Shown here in pieces: positions 29,201-38,286 of a DNA stretch of 64,000 bases. The notes under the pieces were generated by a model. It worked only from the letters and a program-made list of their open reading frames with translations, searched no databases and was not told the DNA's origin. The DNA comes from DATDPM01 sp963841995 (lineage in GTDB: Bacteria > Pseudomonadota > Alphaproteobacteria > DATDPM01): assembly GCA_963841995.1 (NCBI GenBank), contig CAWJEX010000007.1, forward strand, positions 124,001 through 188,000. Direction: 5' to 3'. Made by a program: the position numbers and the translations under genes. Numbering within the stretch: the stretch's first letter is position 1; the number at the start of each line of letters is the position of its first letter.

Positions 29201-29749
29201 ATGCTGGAACAGGCGGTCGCCGAAGTGCGCGGCGGCGGGCAAGCGGCGGAAGAATGGACGCCGCAGATTTCGATCGGCATGCCGGTTCTCATTCCGGAAA
29301 GCTACGTGGCCGATCTCGGCGTGCGGCTTGGGCTTTACCGGCGCATCGCCAATCTTCAGGAAGAAACCGAAATCGAGGCCTTTGCCGCCGAAATGATCGA
29401 CCGCTTCGGGCCGCTCCCGGCCGAGGCGGAAAATCTGTTTAGCGTGGTTGCCCTGAAGCGGCTATGCCGCGACGCCAATGTCGAAAAGATCGAGGCGGGG
29501 CCCAGGGGCGCCGTGCTGACCTTCCGCGACAATCATTTCGCCAATCCCGCCGGTCTCATCGATTTCATCGCTCGCCATGCCGGGACGGTGAAACTGCGCC
29601 CCGACCATAAACTGGTCGTTCAGCGGGCCTGGGACACCGGAACGGACCGCGTCACAGGCTTGCGCCAAATCCTCCGCGACATTGCGGCGATTGCCGCGCG
29701 GGCCAATTCCGTGGAAAAGAAGGGAGCAAAAGTCAGTGAGCGCGCTTAG
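26228..29749 (+). CDS. mfd: Transcription-repair coupling factor Mfd
   Basis: A 1,173-residue ATP-dependent translocase that removes RNA polymerase stalled at DNA damage and recruits UvrA. The N-terminal UvrB-like module includes FPAWDCLPYDRVSP and GEYALRGGIVDLFPPG. The RNA-polymerase-interacting domain around residues 490-560 contains VHVEHGIGRYEGLETL and VPVENIEVLSRY. The helicase core has ICGDVGFGKTEVALR, IVDEEQHFGV, LTATPIPRTLQ and YQLRGRIGRSKQRAYAY, followed by the TRCF C-terminal domain. The start appears to be TTG at 26228, five bases after sdhE. Its stop overlaps the end of the convergent PleD-like gene by a few bases. Confidence 0.96.
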   Translation: MENLKKSFEVPGRIRIAGAPEGFDAQIVSRLARKHGAERPRPILHVAEDEARMERMAECLRFYAPGLETLTFPAWDCLPYDRVSPNGEVVARRIETLAKLAGGIHEDEPLVVVTTVSAALQRVPPRDLFREATFAATLGDRLSLDDLASYLARNGYNRADTVREPGEYALRGGIVDLFPPGSEEPLRLDLFGDAIEAIRSFDPVTQRSDKRLERFALKPVSEVLLTEELIGRFRSGYRDLFGAARRDDLLYEAVSAGRRYSGMEHWLPLFYERIETLFDYLPDAAVTLDPNAGDAIKARLDTIADYYAARVAPGPSDGEAPYRPLPPDRLYLGEAEWADLVAPRPVGVFSPFAAPEHAAGLVDAGGRPGRDFTDVRARPDANVFDALRDLLTTEAKSGRHSIVACYSDGSRERFLGLLRDHGITGAAHCASWHQVSHLAKESVALVVLPIEHGFAAPDAFVVTEQDILGDRLARPPRRRRHAEAFIAEASNLCEGDFVVHVEHGIGRYEGLETLDVGGAPHDCLKLIYRDSDKLYVPVENIEVLSRYGSEGSAAELDKLGGAGWQARKARVRKRIKDIADQLLRIAAARELHDAPVLTPPEGLYDEFAARFPYAETDDQLTAIADSIADLASGRPMDRLICGDVGFGKTEVALRVAFTAVMSGVQVAVVTPTTLLARQHLITFRRQFEGLPVRIGSLSRLNSASEVASVKQGLANGSVDIVVGTHALLAKDVAFRNLGLLIVDEEQHFGVVQKEHLKQLRANIHVLTLTATPIPRTLQMALAGVKEMSLIATPPVDRLAVRTFVLPFDPVVVREAILREHYRGGQTFYVCPRIEDLAGVAERIKKLVPEIRIATAHGKLAARQLETVMSEFYDGKFDLLISTNIIESGLDIPSANTLIVHRADMFGLAQLYQLRGRIGRSKQRAYAYLTLPPGRVLTPTAQRRLEILHALDSLGAGFSLASHDLDIRGAGNLLGDEQSGHIREVGIELYQSMLEQAVAEVRGGGQAAEEWTPQISIGMPVLIPESYVADLGVRLGLYRRIANLQEETEIEAFAAEMIDRFGPLPAEAENLFSVVALKRLCRDANVEKIEAGPRGAVLTFRDNHFANPAGLIDFIARHAGTVKLRPDHKLVVQRAWDTGTDRVTGLRQILRDIAAIAARANSVEKKGAKVSERA

Positions 29750-31159
29750 CGCAAACGGTGCCGGGCGCGTTCGATGAGGCTTGCCGAGGTGTCGCCGGCA
29801 ACGAAGTCGGCGCAGCCGGCTTGAAGCCAAACGGAGACCGCATCCTTCCCGCCATTGATGCCGAACTGAGTATTGAGGAGCACGCCGGAAATCCGGTGGG
29901 CGACAATATCGGCGTCTTCCATCGCGGTTTCGGGAAGAACGACGCAAAACTCTTTGTCGCCAACCCGCGCTACCATGTCTTCGGTACGGACCAGCACCGA
30001 AATCCATTCCGCAACTTGCCGAAGGAGATCGTCAGCGGCGGCGGCACCGAAATCGCGGGCGACCCAGGCCAGGTTCTGAACCTGGAAAGAGACCAAGGAC
30101 AAATGCTTGCGCCAGGATGTGGAAGCGGAAATCAAGCGATCGAGATGAGCGAGCAAAAAGTCGCGGCCGTAGACGCCGCCAACCTCGTGGGCGCCGGCTT
30201 TGCTCTGAATAGCCGCCAATTGATCGCGGATCGAAAGCCGCAGCTTTTGACGGTGCACCAGGGATTCGATCGCGGTGTGAATTTCGGTTTGATCGAGCGG
30301 GCGAAGAATTCAAGACGCTGGCGCCGCTCATATAAGGTTCTTCCACGCTGTCAAAGGCGCCGCGGTCGGCGATCAACAGGGCCGGAAGATTGAAAAGCCG
30401 GGTGTTGTTACGAATTTGGCCGCAAAGATACAGCGCGTCTTCCGCATTGCCATCGATGACGATGACCAAGGCGTCATAGGATTCGCGATGGAGGAGGGAT
30501 GCCGCCGTGAAAACATCCGGCGCGGTCACGAGGTCGAAATCGCGATCGAGCGTCTTTTTGACATCGTCCAATTCTCGGTTGGCCGCCCCGGTGACGAGAA
30601 CACGGCTGACTTCACCGGCCCGTGGCGCCGCGATCTTGCCGTCGATCTTCAACCCGAGAGCGCGGGCAGTGGCAATCCGATGCTCCAATTCCGTCCGCAT
30701 GATCGCAAGCCGCACCAGCGGCTTGAGACGCAGCAGCAAAATCGTCTCGCTGAAAGGTCCAATGACGACATCGTCGACGCCGGCATTCAGGGCACGCCGC
30801 CGAAATGCGGGGGGCGCCAGTTCTGCCACCATGACGACGGGAATATGGGCGGTCTCGCCGCTCTTTAGGGAATGGGCAAGTTTGACGGCTTTTTCGCCGC
30901 CATCATTGGCATCGATAAGAGCAAGATCCGGATGTTCGTCCCGGCCCAGCTTGCGGGCGGTGACCGAGAAATCGCTGGCGGACGTGGCGTAACCCTGGCC
31001 GCGCAGCATTTTGGCGAGCTGACGCGCACGGTTTTGGTCTTCGCTCAAAATCAAGATGCGGGCGATGCAGGCGCCCGCAACCGCGGGCGCCGCCGCGACC
31101 GTGCTGCGCGGCGTTCCTTCACACGGCGTAAGACCGTCCGATTTTCCCCAAAGACCCAT
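29746..31159 (-). pseudogene. PleD/PopA-like REC-REC-GGDEF protein, frameshifted and with a degenerate GGDEF motif
   Basis: From the ATG at 31159, two receiver-like domains (ILILSEDQNRARQLAKML, then VLVTGAANRELDDVKKTL) are followed by a frameshift near 30303-30309. The frame then continues as PLDQTEIHTAIESLVHRQ into a diguanylate-cyclase-like domain ending at 29746. The active-site motif reads ARVGDKEFCVVLP, so GGDEF has become GDKEF and cyclase activity is unlikely even if the frame is intact. This recalls degenerate PopA-type relatives of PleD, though assignment is tentative. The extra base lies in a GAATTCTT context. Confidence 0.78.
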
Positions 31160-31335
31160 GCTAGGAGATATCCCCGAAATTGGTTACCAAATGGTGAGCA
31201 AATCCCTAGAAGCAGAAGATTTTTCAGGGAATTCTCCCGCGAATGATACGTTAGAAAATGCACCCCTTCAGCAGCGGCCGCCGGAAGGCTATTTTGATGG
31301 CAAGATTTCACGGAATTCGAATGAGGATTTGTGCA

Positions 31336-31866
31336 ATGCAAAAACGAAATGTCATTGCGCTTTGCCTGGCGGCAATGCTGGCCATTCCAAGATTCGCTGT
31401 TGCGGCGGATTGTGCGGCGGGGATGCAGGATCAAGTCTATGCCGCATACGTCCGCACCGCCCAATCGGAGCTCAATCTCCACGGCTACGATGCCGGGACC
31501 CCTAACGGAACGCCAAGTTCTAAGCTCGAATCAGCGGTCCGCGACTACCAGAAGGACGCGAAGCTTCCCGAGGACGGCTGTGTCAGTAAGGGCTTGGTAG
31601 ACCATCTTCAATTCGTCCTGCCCCGGGTCGAAAAGGCGCGCAGCCCACGCGCCAAATCAACGGTCGGGGAGGTGCAAAAGCTGTTGATGCAGCGCGGCTA
31701 TTACATGGGCACGGTGGACGGTATGAGCGGATCGCAGACCCACGACGCCATAAGGCGATTCGAAAAAGACGCCAACCTGCCGGTCACCGGCAAGGTCGAT
31801 GAATCGCTGATCGCAAAAATCCAGGCGGCGGATCCGTCAATTCGCGGCGATAAGACAGCTCCGTAA
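31336..31866 (+). CDS. Exported protein with two peptidoglycan-binding domains
   Basis: A 176-residue secreted protein. The signal peptide ends near FAVAADCAAG. Two PG_binding_1-type modules follow: ELNLHGYDAGTPNGTPSSKL with AVRDYQKDAKLPEDG, and KLLMQRGYYMGTVDGMSG with AIRRFEKDANLPVTG. No catalytic domain is attached. The start at 31336 has GAGG nine bases upstream; ATG at 31321 is possible. It likely binds the cell wall in the periplasm. It is divergent from the PleD-like gene. Confidence 0.82.
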   Translation: MQKRNVIALCLAAMLAIPRFAVAADCAAGMQDQVYAAYVRTAQSELNLHGYDAGTPNGTPSSKLESAVRDYQKDAKLPEDGCVSKGLVDHLQFVLPRVEKARSPRAKSTVGEVQKLLMQRGYYMGTVDGMSGSQTHDAIRRFEKDANLPVTGKVDESLIAKIQAADPSIRGDKTAP

Positions 31867-31969
31867 TCGTTCAAATAAAAAGGATTTTTCCGCTTTCCAA
31901 CCACCGGCATTAACCGAATTTTAAGCACGACGGGTTCAACTGGAAGCTGTAGCTGGCGCTCCAGCGCGG

Positions 31970-33094
31970 GTGTTGGCGGTGGATTTGCGGCGCCGTGCCG
32001 GAATCGCGATAGGACGGGCCACAACCGTGGCGGTTGCAGACGTACTCACATGGCGCCGCATTTCCGCGGGCGCGGGAATTTCGCCGGAACCCGGATGGTT
32101 GACGCGCGGCCTGATTGCGCTCGACCGGCCCATCCTGATCGCCGCCGTCAGCGTCGTCTCCATCGTCTCTTCGGAAATTACCGCCGGCATCGTCAGCCTC
32201 GTTATGCAAGGCGCGATACCGGCGGTCGTCTTGGTCGCCGCCTTCGTGACGCCGGGCATCGTGGCGCCGCTGGCATCGCTGCTGCTGGTCACCGTCATCG
32301 AACACTTGAAACGTGAGGTCGATGACCGGAGGCGCGCCGAGGATGCGCTTCGAATGGCCATTGAGATGGCCGAGCAGGCCAATCGCACGAAATCGACCTT
32401 TCTCGCCAATACCAGCCACGAATTGCGGACGCCGCTCAATGCCGTCATCGGTTTTTCCGATATGATTCGGGACGGCATGGGCGGCGGCGTTTCCCCCGAG
32501 AAGCTGATCGAATACGCGACTCACATCAACGATTCCGGCCGCCATCTGCTGGCCGTACTCAACGATATCCTCGATCTTTCAAAGGTTGAGGCCGGCAAGC
32601 TCGATCTCTTCGAGGAAGAAATCAATGTGGGCGCGATCATACGCTCCTCCACGGCCCTGATGCGCGAGCGTGCCGATCACGGTTCCGTCGTGTTGGCGGC
32701 GGAGGTGCCGGCAACCTTGCCGATGCTGTGGGCCGATCCCCGCAAACTCCGGCAGGTTCTGTTGAACCTGCTCTCGAACGCAATCAAATTCACCGCCGCC
32801 GGCGGCCGAGTGACGGTGGAAGCCGCCGCCGATTCGACTGGCGCCGTTTTCATTTCGGTGGCCGACACCGGCATCGGCATTGCCGCCCAGGATATCGCCC
32901 TAGCGCTCGCCCCCTTCAGCCAAGTTGACAGCGCACTCAATCGCAAATTCGAGGGAACCGGGCTCGGTCTCCCGCTTGCCAAAGCCCTGGTCGAACTTCA
33001 CCAAGGCCGGTTCGAGTTGGAAAGCGAGCCGGGAGTGGGAACGACCGTCACCGTATCGTTTCCGGCGGCGCGCGCCCGCCAGCGCGCGGCGTAA
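31970..33094 (+). CDS. Membrane-bound sensor histidine kinase
   Basis: A 374-residue kinase. Two hydrophobic segments at about residues 50-110 (LIAAVSVVSIVSSEITAGIV and AIPAVVLVAAFVTPGIVAPL) are followed by a short coiled linker. The HisKA domain has phospho-acceptor His150 in NTSHELRTPLNAVIGF. The HATPase domain shows the N box LLSNAIKF, G1 DTGIGI and G2 GTGLGL. There is no in-frame ATG upstream; the GTG at 31970 is the best start and the N-terminus may be truncated. A strong bidirectional terminator follows the stop. No adjacent response regulator. Confidence 0.82.
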   Translation: MLAVDLRRRAGIAIGRATTVAVADVLTWRRISAGAGISPEPGWLTRGLIALDRPILIAAVSVVSIVSSEITAGIVSLVMQGAIPAVVLVAAFVTPGIVAPLASLLLVTVIEHLKREVDDRRRAEDALRMAIEMAEQANRTKSTFLANTSHELRTPLNAVIGFSDMIRDGMGGGVSPEKLIEYATHINDSGRHLLAVLNDILDLSKVEAGKLDLFEEEINVGAIIRSSTALMRERADHGSVVLAAEVPATLPMLWADPRKLRQVLLNLLSNAIKFTAAGGRVTVEAAADSTGAVFISVADTGIGIAAQDIALALAPFSQVDSALNRKFEGTGLGLPLAKALVELHQGRFELESEPGVGTTVTVSFPAARARQRAA

Positions 33095-33130
33095 GATCCC
33101 GACGGATTTCGAGCGTTACGCCCAAAATGA

Positions 33131-33164
33131 AAAGCCCGCGCGGCTTATGCCGCGGCGGGCTTTT
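33131..33164. terminator. Bidirectional rho-independent terminator
   Basis: AAAGCCCGCGCGGC and GCCGCGGCGGGCTTT form a GC-rich hairpin with a four-base loop, flanked by TTTT on the right and AAAA on the left. It lies between the convergent kinase gene (ends 33094) and the cold-shock gene (ends 33205) and could stop transcription from both sides. Confidence 0.85.
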
Positions 33165-33204
33165 GCATCGACGGCTCCCGCTGAGGAAGCCGAAAAACCA
33201 AATA

Positions 33205-33417
33205 CTAATCTGCAGGTCCGAGATCGACAGCCTTTGCGCCACGCGGCTCGTTCAGCACTTGGTAGGTCACGCGTTGACCTTCCATGAGCGAGCGCATGCC
33301 CGCGCGTTCGACGGCCGTGATATGGACGAACACGTCCTTGTCGCCCTGACCGGCGTCTGGGGTGATGAAGCCGTAGCCCTTGGTGGCATTGAACCACTTA
33401 ACTGTTCCGGTAGCCAT
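33205..33417 (-). CDS. Cold-shock protein, CspA family
   Basis: A 70-residue single cold-shock domain that binds single-stranded nucleic acid. RNP1 is KGYGFIT and RNP2 is VFVHIT; the start is GTVKWFNATKGYGFI and the end is PRGAKAVDLGPAD. It is preceded by a 299-bp region with no gene, in keeping with the long 5' untranslated leaders of some csp mRNAs. The terminator at 33131 lies just downstream. Confidence 0.94.
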   Translation of the reverse strand: MATGTVKWFNATKGYGFITPDAGQGDKDVFVHITAVERAGMRSLMEGQRVTYQVLNEPRGAKAVDLGPAD

Positions 33418-33716
33418 GATTACTCCTTATATGACAAACAACAAAAACGCCGGCCGAGAGCGGCCGACGTTGTACGGGTCTCACAATTTCCGGAAGTAAC
33501 CAGGCTAGGCCGGTTAGCTTTTATGCATGGGCTCTGGAGCACGGTACGCCGATAACTTGTGTGACTTCGCGCCCTATATGAGCGGTTCTTCGCCGCCGTG
33601 CAACAAAAATCGACGATTATTAACCGAGAACACCACAAGAACTCCCCGGGAAATCTGCGATTCGCGCGGGTAGCGGCGGGTTTCGCAAGAGCGTATGATT
33701 TTGGTGACGAGGAGCC
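33418..33716. other. Gene-free region upstream of the cold-shock gene and CBS gene
   Basis: About 300 bp between divergent genes. It must hold the promoters of both. GAGCGGCCGA near 33455 and the AT-rich TTATTAACCGAG near 33616 stand out, but I see no clear operator or RNA gene. A structured csp leader is possible on the minus strand. Confidence 0.4.
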
Positions 33717-34160
33717 ATGAAGCACAGGACCGTTTCGGAATTTGTGCGCGACCAAGTCGTTGCCGAACTTCCCCCCAGCGCCACGGTGCGGGAGGCGGTT
33801 AGAATCATGGCCGACCGCCATATCGGCGCCGTGATGGTCACCGAAACGGGACATCTGTCCGGCATCTTTACCGAACGCGATATGGTGAGCCGGGTAGCGG
33901 CACCGGGAAAGGACCCCGACCGCACCACGCTCGCCGCGGTCATGACCGGGCATCCCCAGACGATTGCCGCGGATGCCTCGACCATCGATGCGCTCCGGGT
34001 AATGCAGGCGGGCGGGTTCCGTCATTTGCCGGTCGTCCATCACGGCAGACTTGTCGGCGTCTTGTCCTTGCGTGATTTCGCCGGCACCGATTTGATCGAG
34101 ATCGAACGCGCCTCCGATATCGAGCGGGCGGTGGCCGAAGGCGGGATACTCCACGACTAG
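33717..34160 (+). CDS. Tandem CBS-domain protein
   Basis: A 147-residue protein made of one CBS pair. CBS1 contains VREAVRIMADRHIGAVMV and GIFTERDMVSRV; CBS2 contains DALRVMQAGGFRHLPVVHHG and GVLSLRDF. Such stand-alone pairs bind adenine nucleotides and act as energy sensors for a partner. The partner is not visible, though a PAS/GAF histidine kinase gene follows on the same strand. Confidence 0.9.
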   Translation: MKHRTVSEFVRDQVVAELPPSATVREAVRIMADRHIGAVMVTETGHLSGIFTERDMVSRVAAPGKDPDRTTLAAVMTGHPQTIAADASTIDALRVMQAGGFRHLPVVHHGRLVGVLSLRDFAGTDLIEIERASDIERAVAEGGILHD

Positions 34161-34274
34161 CCGACGGCCGCAGCGCGCCAACGCCGCTATTTTTCCTGAT
34201 ATTTCAATAAAATCCGCCTCATCCAAATCAGGCAATTTGTCTGCACATTAACGGCATCTTTACCGTCCGGAACG

Positions 34275-36528
34275 ATGATCCGCTGGGGGCAGTCGCTCCG
34301 GCATCCACCGCAGGGTCCGGAGCCAGGCAGACGAGACGTTAAAGTGCGAAAACAAAACGCGGAGCTCCGCGAAAATATCCGGGAGCCGGCTGATGAAGCC
34401 GCGCTCCCCCTCAGCGCTCCGGATTCATCGGCGGCCATGGCGGGCACCGAGCGGATTCGCGACTTCGCGGATCTGGCCTCCGAGTGGTTTTGGGAGACCG
34501 GGCCGGACCTCCGCTTTACCTTTCTGTCGGAGCGCTTCGAACTGATCACCGGACTTCCTCGCGAACTCGGTCCTCGGCCACACCATCCTTGAAGCCGCCC
34601 GTGCCGATCTGCGCGATCCGCGTTGGCAGCGCCATCTCGAAGATTTCTTGGCTCAGCGCCCGTTTCGCGACTTCCAATTCACGACCCAACTGCCGTCCGG
34701 AGAAACCCGGCAGTTGCGGGTCAACGGCAAACCCTATCGCGACACCCAGGGACGGTATCTCGGCTATCGCGGAACGGGCTCCGACGTAACCGATTCCGAG
34801 CGCACTCATGAAAGCCTGTTTGCGGTCAAAGCGCGGCTCGAACATCTGCTCAACACCAGCCCCGCCATGATCTACAGCTTCAAGGCCGGCGACAATCACG
34901 CCGCGACGTTTGCCAGTAGCAACATCAAGACACAGCTCGGCCACGAACCCCACGAATTCCTCGACGACCCCGGATTTTGGACTTATCACATCCATCCCGA
35001 GGATGCGCCGCGCGTGTTCGCCGATATGGCGAAGTTGTTCAAAAACGGTCGCCATTCTCAAGAATACCGGTTCCGTCACAAGGACGGCAGCTACCGTTGG
35101 ATGCGCGACGAGCTGGTTCTCGTCGAAGACAACGACGGGACACCGTTGGAGGTCGTCGGCTATTGGGTCGACATCACCGACCGCAAGCGGGCCGAAGAGG
35201 CAGTTCGGGAAAGCGAAAGGGCGCTGAAGCGCACGAACCGCGCCCTGCAAGCCATCAGCGAATGCAACGAGGCGCTGGTTCGCATCACCAACGAATTGGA
35301 ACTCTTGCGCGAGGTGTGCCGCATCATCGTCCAATCCCGCAGTCACCGTATGGCTTGGGTCGGCCTGACGGAAAATGACGAGGCAAAGACGGTGAGGCCC
35401 GCCGCGACCTGGGGTTCGGACGATGGCTATCTGAGCGAAATCAAGGTGAGTTGGGACGATCACGCAAAAAACCTGGGCCCCGTCGCCCGCGCGATCACGA
35501 CTGGCAAGCCTTATGTCGTCCGGGACACGGCCAACGATTCGAATTTCGCGGTGTGGCGCGACGCGGCCTTGAAGCGCGGATTCCTCTCGGTCATCGCCCT
35601 GCCGCTGCAAGTCGGTGATCGGCCGATCGGCTGCTTGGCCATTTACGCGCCCACCTCCGATGCCTTCGACGACGTGGAAGTCAGGCTCTTGGCCGGCCTC
35701 GCCGACAATCTCGCCTATGGCATTTCCACGATCCGGACCCGCGCCGACCGGGCTCGGGCCGAAGAAGCGGTCCGGGAATATGCGGAAAAGCTCGAACGAA
35801 GCAATCGCGAGCTCCAGGATTTCGCCTATGTGGCATCGCACGACCTTCAGGAACCGCTGCGGAAAATCGAAGCCTTCGGCGACCGGCTCAAAACGAAATG
35901 CTCCGGTGCCCTTGGCGAAGACGGCCAGCTCTACCTCGATCGCATGCAACGCGCATCCGCGCGGATGCGGGCTCTGATCAATAGCTTGCTCAGCTATTCT
36001 CGCATCACGACCAAAGCCCAACCCTTCGAAGCCCTGAACTTGACCGAGGCGGCGCGCGACGCGGCGTCCGATCTTCAGATGCGCATCGAGAAAGAAAACG
36101 GGCGTGTCGAAATCACCGACATGCCGACGATCGATGCCGATGCGACGCAAATGCGCCAGATCTTCCTCAACCTGATCGGCAACGGCCTCAAATTCCATAA
36201 GGCGGAGGAAGCCCCGGTCGTTCGCGTTTCGGCCGAGCTCTGCGGCCGCGACGGCGGGCCGATCGACGCCGCCGATCCGCAGGATCAGTGGTGCCGCATT
36301 GCCATCGCCGACAACGGAATCGGCTTCGACGAAAAATACACCCACCGAATCTTCGGCATGTTTCAACGGCTGCATGGCCGCAACGAATACGAAGGCACGG
36401 GGATCGGGCTTGCGACCTGCCGCAAAATTGTCGAGCGGCATGGCGGCTCGATCACCGCCAAAACGGCGCCTGGAATGGGTGCCACATTCATTGTGCTAGT
36501 TCCGGCACGTCAGGCCCATAAGGAGTAA
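34275..36528 (+). pseudogene. PAS-PAS-GAF sensor histidine kinase (phytochrome-type HisKA), one frameshift
   Basis: The first frame has a PAS core (DFADLASEWFWETGPDLRF and FELITGLPREL). Removing one C near 34568 joins it to LGHTILEAARADLRDPRWQ and the remainder. Next come a second PAS (MIYSFKAGDNHAATFASSN with a PAC tail YWVDITDRKRAEE), a GAF domain (ICRIIVQSRS to RLLAGLADNLAYGI), a HisKA_2-like helix with the phospho-acceptor His at 35839-35841 in VASHDLQEPLRKIEAF, and a HATPase with DNGIGF and GTGIGL. The Rcp1-like receiver gene follows five bases later, the usual pairing for this kinase class. The start is uncertain (ATG 34275 or GTG 34344). Confidence 0.82.
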
Positions 36529-36533
36529 CCTCC

Positions 36534-37002
36534 ATGAAAGCCAATGGAAAACCCATCATCATCCTGATGGCGGACGACGATTCCGACGACCGCATGCTGG
36601 TCAAGGATGCGTTCGACGAAAGCCGCCTCAACAACGATTTGCACTTCGTCGAGGACGGCGAACAGCTCATCGATTACCTATACCGTCGCAGAAATTTTGC
36701 CCACCTCAAGGGCCAGCCTTATCCGGGCCTCATCCTTCTCGACCTCAACATGCCGAAGAAAGACGGGCGCGAGGCCTTGGCTGAAATCAAGAAGGATCCG
36801 GACCTTCGCCGCATTCCAATCGTGATTTTCGACGACCTCGCGGGCGGAGGAAGACATTCTGCGGACCTACGATCTCGGCGCGAACTCCTTCATCACCAAG
36901 CCGGTGACGTTCGAAAGTCTGGTTCAGGTGGTGCAGGTTCTCGGCAATTATTGGGTCGAGATCGTCGAGCTTCCTTCGATCTGCGCGCCGGCGGCCGCGT
37001 AA
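36534..37002 (+). pseudogene. Rcp1-like single-domain response regulator, one frameshift
   Basis: A receiver domain of about 155 residues. ILMADDDSDDRMLVKDAF supplies the acidic pocket, LILLDLNMPKKDG carries the phospho-acceptor Asp, and after removing one C at 36830 the frame continues as ILTTSRAEEDILRTYDLGAN and FITKPVTFESLVQVV (switch Thr and conserved Lys) to a TAA at 37000. Without the correction the product loses the Lys. It lies five bases after the kinase gene and 21 bases before the hybrid REC-kinase gene, suggesting one phosphorelay operon. Confidence 0.85.
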
Positions 37003-37023
37003 CCCGAACCGATAACCGAACCG

Positions 37024-38223
37024 ATGTCGGCCGCGCCCATCCGCATCTTGCTCGTTGAGGACGATGAGGACGATTACCTCATCACGCGCGATTTCCTGTC
37101 CGAGATCGCGGACGTCCAATACGACATCAAATGGGCGCCGACGTTCGACGAGGGTTTGGCCGCGCTCGACCGCGATCCCAGCCGCACGCCGACTTTTGAC
37201 ATTTGCCTGATCGATTACCGGCTCGGCGAAAAGAGCGGCATCGATCTGCTGCGCACCGCCGTTCAGCGCGGATGCCTGATGCCCGTCATTCTACTGACGG
37301 GGGCCGGCGACCGGGACATCGATATGGCGGCGATGGAAGCCGGCGCCGCGGATTTCCTCGACAAGACGACGTTGACGGCCCCGTTGCTGGACCGTTCGAT
37401 CCGTTATGCGATCGCCCAGTCACGGGATCGCCGGGCGCTGATTGAGAAATCCTATTCGCTTTCTTCCGCGAAGGAACAAGCCGAGATCGCCAATCGCGCC
37501 AAGTCGGAATTCCTCGCCAATATGAGTTACGAGCTGCGGACACCGCTCAACGCCATCATCGGATTTTCGGAGATCATGAAGGACGAGCTCTCGGGGCCGA
37601 TCAATAATCCCTATTACCGCGAATATGTCCGCGACATTCACGCCAGCGCCAACCATCTGCTCGAAGTCATCAACGATATCCTCGACGTGTCGAAGGTCGA
37701 AGCCGGCAAAATCGAGCTTCAGGAATCACCGGTCGAAATCGATTCCACGGTTCAAGCGGCGGTGCGGCTGGTCATCGAGCGCGCCCGCGAAGCCGATATC
37801 CGCGTCGATGTGACTTTGCCGCAGACTTTGCCTCGGCTCTACGCCGATGTCCGCCGGGTCAAGCAGATGATGCTCAATTTACTGTCGAACGCCGTGAAGT
37901 TTACGCCCGCGGGCGGAAGCGTCAAAGTCGACGCCCATGCCGACGATACCGGACTTTCGATCTCGGTGGCCGATACCGGCATCGGCATCGCCGAAGACAA
38001 GATCGCGCTGGTCTTCACGCCGTTCGCACAGGTCGACGGTTCGTTGAAGCGCCGCTATGACGGCACCGGTCTCGGCTTGTCCCTGACCAAGGGATTGATC
38101 GAAATGCATGGCGGAACGATCACGATGGAAAGCGCGCCGGGGCAGGGAACCACGGTCACGCTGTGGTTCCCCCGTGAGCGCCTTGTTTCCGAAGCGGCAG
38201 TGCCGGCGGCGCGCACCGCGTAA
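37024..38223 (+). CDS. REC-HisKA-HATPase protein lacking the phospho-acceptor histidine (pseudokinase)
   Basis: A 399-residue soluble protein. The N-terminal receiver (ILLVEDDEDDYLITRDFL; phospho-acceptor in ICLIDYRLGEKSG; VILLTGAGDRDIDM) occupies about residues 7-125. The HisKA helix follows, but the H box reads NMSYELRTPLNAIIGF, with Tyr169 (codon TAC, 37528-37530) instead of His. The HATPase is complete (LLSNAVKF, DTGIGI, GTGLGL). It could bind ATP but cannot autophosphorylate in the normal way, so a receiver-controlled scaffold or allosteric role is inferred. It is intact, unlike its two upstream neighbours. Confidence 0.88.
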   Translation: MSAAPIRILLVEDDEDDYLITRDFLSEIADVQYDIKWAPTFDEGLAALDRDPSRTPTFDICLIDYRLGEKSGIDLLRTAVQRGCLMPVILLTGAGDRDIDMAAMEAGAADFLDKTTLTAPLLDRSIRYAIAQSRDRRALIEKSYSLSSAKEQAEIANRAKSEFLANMSYELRTPLNAIIGFSEIMKDELSGPINNPYYREYVRDIHASANHLLEVINDILDVSKVEAGKIELQESPVEIDSTVQAAVRLVIERAREADIRVDVTLPQTLPRLYADVRRVKQMMLNLLSNAVKFTPAGGSVKVDAHADDTGLSISVADTGIGIAEDKIALVFTPFAQVDGSLKRRYDGTGLGLSLTKGLIEMHGGTITMESAPGQGTTVTLWFPRERLVSEAAVPAARTA

Positions 38224-38286
38224 CGCCGTCGCAACGTTTCCAACGCTCGAGAGCTCCCGGCCCTCGCGCCGTTGAAAGGACGGCAA

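Noticed and set aside
34546..36441. 631-codon open frame on the minus strand opposite the PAS-GAF kinase
   Set aside because: It lies antisense to a gene with clear PAS, GAF and kinase motifs. GC-rich codon bias opens the complementary frame; its His/Arg/Asp-rich product has no domain.
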